DNA from: Molossus alvarezi
Taxonomy: Eukaryota; Chordata; Mammalia; Chiroptera; Molossidae
Direction of reading: 5' to 3'
Length of the DNA stretch: 64,000 nt
NCBI GenBank assembly: GCA_037176705.1
Contig: CM073907.1
Coordinates: forward strand, 9,703,001-9,767,000
The notes below the pieces were generated by a model. The model was not told where the DNA came from and ran no database searches. It saw only the letters and a list, made by a program, of their open reading frames with translations. Shown here piece after piece: positions 57,086 through 64,000 of the stretch; the stretch's first letter is position 1, and each line of letters starts with the position of its first letter. A program made the position numbers and the translations under genes.

Positions 57086-58061
57086 TCCCTTAGGACTAAG
57101 GTCTCAGTGCGCTCTCCCACCTGGGGGCACCCCTGCATCTGAGCCTTTTTCTTTCCCCTCCTCTACCCTTTAGGGGGTTACCACTACTTTCCTCATTCCC
57201 AAGCTCCAAGGGCCCTTCCTTTACCTCTAGAACTTGTTTCCAAAGCTTGTTTCTCCTACAGATTACTTCTTCTACTTCCATAATTTTCCAAAGAAATGTT
57301 CTCTTTTGGTTGAGTCTTGACTGTGAATTCTTTCTTAGCCAGAACTCAAGGACTGAGGGCGCTGATCCCAGGTCCGGTCTGACCCCATCGCCGTCCCTGA
57401 CAGGACCACGTGAACAGTTGAGTGTTAGTGCCCCTGTTTCCTCATCCTCTCGTGAAGTGATCCCTCTCCTGCTTCATGTCCCCCAAGTCCAGGCCACTTG
57501 GAGGGTGCCCTGGCTGTAGCCCTCTTACATGATGGGTGCATTTTTTTGCCTGTGATCCTCCTAGCCTATCGCTACGTCCACCTACTTTACTTTCTCCCTT
57601 TCAAAATTATAGATGAGGTTGTCCTAGAACTTGACATGCCTGTGAGTTAATTGTATATATTTTTTGTACTTTATTCTTTCTGTTTCATGTCCCAGGCACA
57701 AGAGCCTCCCATATCCTGCTAGAAAACAGAAACCCCTCCCCCCGCATGCAAATAGAGTGTTTTGTTATCCTTGGTATTGTCCAGGCTTCACTGTCCCGCA
57801 CAGAGAAGTGCAAGGTAACGAGAGAGTAGAGAAATGATAACAGTGAGTAATCGGACTGATTACCGAAGGGTTTGACATCGTTGCCGATTCAGCCACATAC
57901 GCCGGACGACTTTCATAGTTGTCAGAATGTTTCAGATTCCCTAAAATATTCCAGTTCTAGTTTATTATAGAAATCAAAAGTGAAACAAACTTAGGGAGAA
58001 GGACCAAGGAGAGCAGTTGGAGAATGCTTGGTCTGGGCCCTAATTATGATGTTTAACCGAG
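57086..58061. other. unique DNA
   Basis: No recognised repeat. An exact octamer ATGCAAAT lies at 57746-57753, just after a C-rich run. The 90-codon ORF at 57247-57519 has no recognised domain. Confidence 0.5.
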
Positions 58062-58069
58062 CATTAATT

Positions 58070-58319
58070 ATTTTTGGTTAGTCCTTACCCGAGGATATTT
58101 TTTCCATTGATTTTTTTTCTCATAGAGAGTGGAAGGGGAGAGAGAGAGAGAGACATCCATGTGAGAGAGACACATTGATTGATTGCCTCCTGAACCCGCT
58201 CTGACAGGAACTGGGGATAAAACCTGCAACCCAGGCATGTGACATTGACCAGGATTCAAACCCATGACCCTTCGGTGTTTGGGCCGACGCTCTAACCACT
58301 GAGCAACACAGCCAGGGCT
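58070..58319 (-). mobile_element. Ves SINE, type B, diverged
   Basis: Minus strand: GCCCTGGCTGTGTTGCTCAG, GGTTTGAATCCTGGTC, and a tail GGGTAAGGAC. Flanks share CATTAATT. Confidence 0.85.
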
Positions 58320-58327
58320 CATTAATT

Positions 58328-59350
58328 TTTTAAAAATTCTCTTTCCCTCCTCAAAATTCTATACACTGTAAGGACAGTACAGGAAGAAGAGAAAGGACTC
58401 TCTTGGGATTAACAATATATATTGGCTCCTAAAATTATAACTTGGAAGCAATAGACAGGCCTCACCTCATCCTTGTAATTTTTTTGCCAGTGGGGAGAAA
58501 AAAAACTCAAAGGGCAAATAAATGCATGTAAACTAGCCTTCCAACATCAAAACAGACCCAGCCCATTCCCATTTCCACTTAAAGGGTGACCTTGTTTGGG
58601 GGTTTGGCTACTTGGATTCAGATCTGAAAGATGACTCTCAGCTTCTCTCTGCCCTTTCTCAATCAATCAAAAAGAGTCATGGAAAATAATTATGAAGCTG
58701 GATAATTATTTTACAGAATAGAAGGTGTTTTCCTTGCCCGTTTGCATTTCAGTGCCATTCATTAGTTCCCGGAATGCTAATCAGTCTTGATCACTTGTTC
58801 TAAGGCGCGGGGTCAACGGGACAGACCTGAGGAGGAGCGTGGGCATCTGCAATGTAAAAGAAACCTTTCAGAGAGAGTGTAAAATAATAAATACCATTGG
58901 TGGTGGTGGTGGTGGAGGGGGGCGGTTCCTCAAATTTCAGTCCAAAAAGGAGAGGAAATCAGGGAGGCCCCACCCTGAGCTGTGGACTCCAACTTAATGA
59001 GGGCTCATCCAGTGTTTTTCTTGGATGAGAACTGTTGTCATGTGATGAGTTGGGGTGTGATGAGTAGAGATTTTATCAGGAGTCAGGAGTTTCACTGGAT
59101 GCCTTACCGCCTCATATTTTTTTCCTTCTCACCCCGGCTAAGGGTGTGGAAGCAGAATTTTTCCCTCGCTATTATCGTTTTTGTCTTCACCCAAAGTCAG
59201 CAGTTGGGAGACTTTGTTTCCTTTCCTAGCTCAGGTGCCCCGGGGTGCCCTTATCCCGATGACTCTTACTTTTGGAATCTCTTGTCTTGAATGAAGACAT
59301 AACTCAGTCTTCACGGCTAGTCTGCAAGGCGAACCCGGCCTGACCTGATA
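58328..59350. other. unique DNA
   Basis: A short (GGT)n tract lies at 58898-58914. The 102-codon ORF at 58982-59290 has no recognised domain and no conserved start context. Confidence 0.5.
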
Positions 59351-59363
59351 GGAAGCAAGGTTT

Positions 59364-59616
59364 GCCCTGGCTGGTTTGAAGCTCAGCGGTTAGAACCTCG
59401 GCCCATGGACTGGGGAGGCCCAGGTTCGGTTCCTGCTGAGGGCACGTACTTGGGTTGCAGATTGTCCCCAGCCCCGGTTGGCGTCATGTGGGTGGCAGCC
59501 ACTCAATGTGTCTCTCACACCGCTGTTTCTCTCTCTCTCTCTCTTTCTCCCTCTCTCCCTCCTGCTCTATCTGAAGATAAATGCAAAAATGTCTTTGGGT
59601 GAGGATGAAAAAAAAG
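59364..59616 (+). mobile_element. Ves SINE, type B
   Basis: Perfect 13-bp duplication GGAAGCAAGGTTT at 59351-59363 and 59617-59629. The A box carries an insertion (TTTGAAGCTCAGCGG). Tail GGGTGAGGATG plus A run. Confidence 0.95.
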
Positions 59617-59655
59617 GGAAGCAAGGTTTCCTTTAGTTTGAAAATTAAAAAGAAA

Positions 59656-59840
59656 AGCCCGGCTGGTGTGGCTCAGTGGTTGAGTGTCGACCCTGCACCA
59701 AGAGGTCATTGGTTCGATTCCCGGTCAGGGCACATGCCCAGGTTGTGGGCCCGATCCCAGTGGGAGCCAATCGATATTCTCTCTCACCAATGCTTCTATC
59801 TCTCTCTCTCCAATCAATGAAGAAAAAAAATTTTAATAAA
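59656..59840 (+). mobile_element. Ves SINE, type A, short body
   Basis: AGCCCGGCTGGTGTGGCTCA, B box GGTTCGATTCC. The body jumps from CGATCCCAGTGGG to AGCCAATCGATATTC, losing the GGGCATGCAGGAGGC block. It lies 40 bp after the type B copy. Confidence 0.9.
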
Positions 59841-60242
59841 AAAATATAAAAAAGTGCAATTGCCACAAACATCTGCTAGAAGCCATACAGTCCAAGGCGG
59901 GCCCCCCTCATTCCATCTTCAGTTAGGCTGCCTGAGGTCTAGGTGTTTCTACTTTGGGGCTCCCACTGAGGTCTGAAGTTCAGGACCACGAAACATTGCA
60001 GTTGCCACACTGAGGTGCTGTTGGGCTTGGCATTCACCTTCTCGGTCATGACTTGAGGCCAATGGTGGACGAGAAGGAGTATGTGCTTAATAAGTAGGTG
60101 TGGTTGGCAGTGACACAGGCATGATCAGAGCAGCAGCGATGGCCCCGGGATGGACTGGCATCAGGGCGGAGAGCCCCCCTTACCTAGCACTGGACAACTG
60201 GAAGGTGGGACCTCTCCCCGAGCAGTTTGAACGCTGTGTTGC
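59841..60242. other. unique DNA
   Basis: No gene or recognised repeat. Confidence 0.5.
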
Positions 60243-60446
60243 TTTTTCTTTATTGATTTTAGAGAGAGGAAGGGAGAGGGAGAGAGAGATAGAAGCATCG
60301 ATGAGAGAGAACATCGACTGGCTGCCTCCTGCGTGCCCCCCACTAGGGATCGGGCCACAACCTGGGCATGTGCCCTGACCGGGAATCGAACCGGCGACCT
60401 CTTGATGCAGGGTTGACGCTCAACCACTGAGCCACATGGGCTGGAC
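60243..60446 (-). mobile_element. Ves SINE, type A, full length
   Basis: Minus-strand copy with B box complement GGGAATCGAACCGG and an intact CATCGATGAGAGAGAACATC block. No certain duplication. Confidence 0.95.
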
Positions 60447-61364
60447 CTGAATCTCTTTAGTTTCAGAGGAGGAACAAGGGGACCAGAGGAGAGCCTGTTT
60501 GAGGGCTTTTGCGGATTTTTTTTTTTTTTAAACAAAGGTCTGAGGTGTTACTTTTATAACTTTGGGTCTCTAGGAACAGGCGACAGGAATATGTGGGGAG
60601 AAAGCCCAATGTTGCCTAAAATGTAGATGAGCACAGATTAAGAAAGCAGTAATTAATTTCCTTTGACCTGGAGCTGAAATTCCTTTCTAAAGCTGTCATA
60701 GAGAGAGAGAGGCCAGAGAGGAGAAGTGAGACTATGTAACAATGCAATTAAACTCTTGTAATGAGGTCGGGCCTTGGACTTGTTGCAACTGATATCATTA
60801 TAGTAATGAGAAGGCCCTATATGGATGGTTGGATTTTTTTTTTTTTTTTTTTTAATTCATGCTTTTCTTTTTGTTTAACTCTTTACCACCATATACGCAC
60901 TGCCTCGGAATATATAGGTAGTGTGTATTACACTTTTTGATTTGCAGAAGAAACATTTAGTTGGCTCAGGCAAGTGATTCTTTTTTCTTTAATGCAAAGC
61001 AGGAGAGTATGAGTTTCAGAAAAAGCTCCGGATTAAGAGTCAAGACAGTTAACTTGTCTCGTGCACCATGGCTCTTAATTTACAAGTGTCTCCGGTGAGT
61101 TGAGGCCACTCCCTGGATCGGAGGGCTGTGGTCTTGAGTGTCCTGCTAAATAGCTGTGAGATCCGAGGCAGGCTCTGAATGTCTCTGAGCCGCTGCTCCC
61201 TGCTTCCATCAAGGGAAAAGAATACCATGTACGGCGCATCTCATAATTAACGGAGTCAATCTGATCTAAGGCAGCCTATTAGGATGTCAGATTGGTTCTC
61301 TCTGCAAATATTTGTATCTATCTGAGGCCAACTCGCTCTGTCTGAGACGGCTGGTAATTCTCTT
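60447..61364. other. unique DNA with candidate conserved block
   Basis: 60600-60800 is repeat-free with TAATTAAT (60650-60657) followed by TTTGACCTGGAGCT (nuclear-receptor-like half site), then TGCAATTAAACTC. A T run of about 20 nt lies at 60835-60853. 61070-61250 is GC-balanced. No gene. Confidence 0.4.
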
Positions 61365-61457
61365 CGGCAGTGTACTGCTGTGATTAAGAGTGTGGCTTTT
61401 GAAGTCAGCTTGTCTTGGTTCAAAACCTACTTTGCATACATCTATCAAGAGTGGATC
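61365..61457 (+). repeat. MIR SINE 5' part
   Basis: GGCAGTGTACTGCTGTGATT, AAGAGTGTGGCTTTTGAAGT, CAGCTTGTCTTGGTTCAAAA matches the tRNA-like 5' part of MIR. The Ves at 61458 interrupts or ends it. Confidence 0.7.
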
Positions 61458-61671
61458 AGCCCTGCCGGTGTGGCTCAGTGGTTGAGCATTGACCCCTGCA
61501 CCAAGAGGTTGGTAGTTCGATTCCCGGTCAGGGCACATGCCCAGGTTGTAGGCTTGATCCCCAGTGCGGGGCATGCAGGAGGTGGCCAGTCGATGTTCTC
61601 TCTCATCGATGTTTCTGCCTCTCTCCCTCTCCTTTCCTCTCTCTCAAATCAATAGAGGAAGAAAAAAAAAA
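61458..61671 (+). mobile_element. Ves SINE, type A, full length
   Basis: Inserted at the end of a MIR fragment. Duplication AGTGGATC at 61450-61457 and 61672-61679. B box AGTTCGATTCC. Confidence 0.95.
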
Positions 61672-61751
61672 AGTGGATCCTATCCCAAGAAAGCATCAGG
61701 TGTGGAAGAGATATTCCTGCCATTTAGCAAAGCTAACAATGCTTTTTAAAT

Positions 61752-62151
61752 TTTTCTGTATGTTTTTATTATTGCAAGTATTACAGATGTCCTCTTTTCC
61801 CCCCATTGACCCCCTTCTGCCCGCTGCCACCCCCCTCCTGCCTTCCCCAGCCTAGTGTCCGTGTCGACTGGTTGTGCATATATGCATATACGTTCCTTGG
61901 TTTATCTCTTCCCACCCCTCCCATCCCCTGAGGTTTGTCAGTCTGTTCCTTACTTCCATGTCGCTGGATGTCTTTTGGTCGACAGCTTATTTTGTTCATT
62001 ATGTTTCACAAATAAGTGAGATTATGTGGTACTTGTCTTTCTGATTGGCTTATTTCACTCGGCATAATACTCTGCAGGTCCCTCCATGATGTCTCAAAGG
62101 GTAAGAGATCTCTCTTTCTTACAGCTCCATTGTGTAAAGGTACCACACTAT
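61752..62151 (-). mobile_element. 5'-truncated L1, 3' end
   Basis: 3' UTR with TTGCAAGTATTACAGATGTC, CCATTGACCCCCTTCTGCCC, then CACAAATAAGTGAGATTATG. Truncated in the CAGCTCCATTGTG block. Flanks share CAATGCTTTT at about 61738 and 62152. Confidence 0.9.
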
Positions 62152-62281
62152 CAATGCTTTTATTAAACATTGTGAACTAGGGAAGTTGCTTAATCTTTCT
62201 CCACTTGTTATCTATAAAGTGGGCATAGTAATAGCATTTACTTCATAGGGTGGGCATGAAGAGTCAAAGAATCAGTGGATG

Positions 62282-62767
62282 GTCTGGCCGGTGTGGGTCA
62301 GTGGTTGACCATCAACCCATGCACCAGGAGGTGGCCAGTTGGATTCCCAGTCAGGGCACATGCCCAGGTTATGGGCCCGATTCCCAGTAGGGGGTATGCA
62401 GGAGGCGGGCAATCATTATCTCTCATGGATTTTTCTCTCTCTCCCCCTATCACTTCCTCTCTCTCTAAAATCAATAAAGTAGCCCTGGCTGGTTTGGCTC
62501 AGCAGTTAGAGCGTTGGCCTGCGGTCCAGAGAGACTTGGGTTCGGTTCCCGCTAAGGGCACGTATCTCGGTTGCAGTTTGTCCCCGGCTCTGGTTGGGTC
62601 TTGTGGGAGGCAGCCACTCGATGTGTCCCTTTCATGTGGATGTTTCTCTCTCTCTCTCTTCCTCTCTCTCCCTCCCACTCTATCTGAACACAAAATGGAA
62701 AAATGTCCTCAGGTGAGGATTAAAAATAATAATAATAATAATAAAATAAAATCAATAAAGGAAAAAG
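62282..62767 (+). mobile_element. Ves SINE, type A, host of a nested Ves
   Basis: The outer element has a perfect 14-bp duplication AGAATCAGTGGATG at 62268-62281 and 62768-62781. Its body runs 62282-62479 and its last few tail bases reappear after the inner element at 62747-62767. Confidence 0.95.
62480..62746 (+). mobile_element. Ves SINE, type B, nested in a type A tail
   Basis: Perfect 14-bp duplication TAAAATCAATAAAG at 62466-62479 and 62747-62760, made from the outer element's own tail. Full type B structure, ending in GGTGAGGATT and (AAT)n. Confidence 0.95.
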
Positions 62768-62781
62768 AGAATCAGTGGATG

Positions 62782-63335
62782 AAAAATGCTTTAAAGACAG
62801 TGAGGGCACATGGTAGCGGCTGGATACATGTGAACTCATTATTGTTTATCTAAACAATTCCATCCTTAAAGGATCCAAGACTGACAGATTTCACTGAACT
62901 CCCAGGAAAAGTCCTGTTCCTGGAATCGAAACACTTGGAAAAGACTCCTTTCGATGAGCAACAAAAATGCTTTGATCTCTACCTTGTGCAGTGAGGTCGG
63001 GTATAAAAACAGAGAAGTCAACATTTAAAATGACATAGGACCTTACCCAGAAAACAGAAAATGGGTCAACAGAGTAATTGTATCAATATGTATAAAATAA
63101 GTAATATTAAACACGACTTCATGCTTTCCAATAGTGCTCACCTCTCTTGCTTTCCATGTGCCCAATTGGCTTTTCAGATTCCTTGACATCCTCATTTATA
63201 AAGGATGCCAGGGAGCTTATAAACAACCACCACCAAAAAAAGCCCCCCAAATTTTAGAACAGAACAAAAATATTAAAGGAAACAGACACCCCAAGCTCCT
63301 GTGGTGATTTTGTTAGCACCAACATAGCAGCATAA
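62782..63335. other. unique DNA flanking the LTR
   Basis: No gene. The bases next to the LTR show no retroviral primer-binding-site-like sequence in the orientation expected. Confidence 0.5.
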
Positions 63336-64000
63336 TGTTACTGGCGATTGGGCCTTGGTTCAGCAACCTCGCGTTCTGGCTAAGAAAGAATTCAGCGTCA
63401 AGACTCAAATGTAAGCACAAGTTTATTTAGAAAGACAGGCCGAAGAAATGAGCCGCGGAAGAAGTGAGCCCGTTGGGCTGCGTGGGCTGAGGAAACAAAT
63501 TCGGCAAAAGGAGGCGCCTTAGAGCTTAGGAAAGGAAAGAGAGAGAAAATGCAGCTGGGGGGAAGGAGACAGGGAGAGGTAATGGGATGCTCTAGAGCAG
63601 CGGCTCCCAACCTGTGGGTCGTGACCCCTTTGGGGGTCGAACGACCCTTTCACAGGGGTCTCCTAAGAATATGAAAACATATTTCCGATGGTCTTAGGAC
63701 CTGAGACACGGCTCCTCTATCCATCTCCAGGCGGGTCAGCCCACGTGCAGATACGCCCACACACAACGTGAGGAGCTGTATTACAGGGTCGCGGCGTTAG
63801 GAAGGTTGAGCATCACTGCTCTAGAGAGAAAGTATGCACTGATCTTCTGTCCTGAGGGTTTTCATCTGGAGGTCTCAGGGGCAAATCTCAGCATATTCAT
63901 CAGCTTTCCAGGTGTGTCCTTTCAGGGTCTTCGTGGTCTCTGCTGGTTGGTCAGTGGGTCTTGAGGTCAGCCATGGCATTGCTCCACCTCTCCTGGTGGC
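63336..64000 (-). mobile_element. endogenous retrovirus-type LTR, runs off the window
   Basis: On the minus strand the left end is an LTR terminus in CA (plus-strand TGTTACTGG at 63336). About 86 nt upstream in minus-strand sense lies AATAAA (complement at 63422-63427), with a TGAATTCTTTCTTAGCCAG block between, typical of R/U5. Toward the window edge lies probable U3 (CACCAGGAGAGGTGGAGC complement). No TGG primer site follows U5, so it is a 3' LTR or solo LTR. The far end is not in the window. No internal viral gene is present. Confidence 0.65.
63598..63818 (+). mobile_element. SPIN-type non-autonomous hAT transposon
   Basis: 221 bp starting CAGCGGCTCCCAACCTGTGG and ending GGTTGAGCATCACTG. 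The ends are imperfect inverted repeats (CAG-G---C--AACC) and the body contains GTGACCCCTTTGGGGGTCG and an AACGACCCTTTCACAGGGG hairpin. A perfect 8-bp duplication CTCTAGAG at 63590-63597 and 63819-63826 is the hAT hallmark. No transposase. Confidence 0.93.

Noticed and set aside
12616..57753. five exact ATGCAAAT octamers across the window as a possible enrichment
   Set aside because: Two to three are expected by chance in 64 kb of AT-rich DNA on both strands; only local context was used.
3588..61650. regularly recurring about 200-bp units, considered as a CRISPR-like or satellite array
   Set aside because: Copies are dispersed, in both orientations, with separate target-site duplications, so they are independent SINE insertions.
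62275..62853. 192-codon plus-strand ORF
   Set aside because: It is entirely read-through of two nested Ves SINEs; peptides such as AQWL and LERRPAV recur in every Ves copy.

Overview
The window is mammalian nuclear DNA from a vesper bat (Vespertilionidae or a close yangochiropteran). The evidence is about 36 copies of the tRNA-derived Ves SINE, in three recognisable structural types, plus a SPIN-type hAT DNA transposon, a horizontally transferred element known from vesper bats. Species cannot be fixed from sequence alone. No HeliBat-like Helitron ends were seen.

I find no convincing protein-coding gene. Every ORF is short, and most lie in SINEs, L1 relics, microsatellites or AT-rich unique DNA. 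The best candidate for a host exon is a 63-bp stretch at 18710-18772 behind a good 3' splice-site-like tract; I could not assign it to a gene. The window therefore reads as intergenic or intronic DNA.

Layout: 1-3.5 kb is unique DNA. 3.5-7.1 kb holds five minus-strand Ves copies. 7.2-18.7 kb is poor in young repeats, with two Ves copies, one old L1 3' end and several microsatellites. Within it, 14.75-18.77 kb has no SINE and carries AT-rich homeodomain-, octamer-, X-box- and CCAAT/E-box-like motifs, which suggests a conserved non-coding regulatory island. 20.7-24.7 kb holds three Ves copies and a rearranged L1 (ORF2 3' part joined to ORF1 and probable 5' UTR). 28.6-30.1 kb holds two further L1 pieces. 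30.5-37.4 kb and 40.8-48.8 kb are SINE-rich, separated by a unique block with a TAATTA cluster near 39.8-39.96 kb. 47.0-48.3 kb is a decayed L1. 48.8-55.2 kb has no Ves but contains two L1s, one inserted in an old MIR. 55.2-62.8 kb is SINE-rich again and includes a Ves-in-Ves nest with both target-site duplications preserved. The window ends in a minus-strand retroviral-type LTR (63336 to the edge) that is interrupted by a SPIN element with a perfect 8-bp duplication.

The biological interest is therefore in transposon history (nesting, recency, strand bias) and in candidate cis-regulatory islands of a gene desert, not in an operon-like gene system. Conservation was judged by motif content and the absence of repeats, not by alignment, so all regulatory calls are inference.
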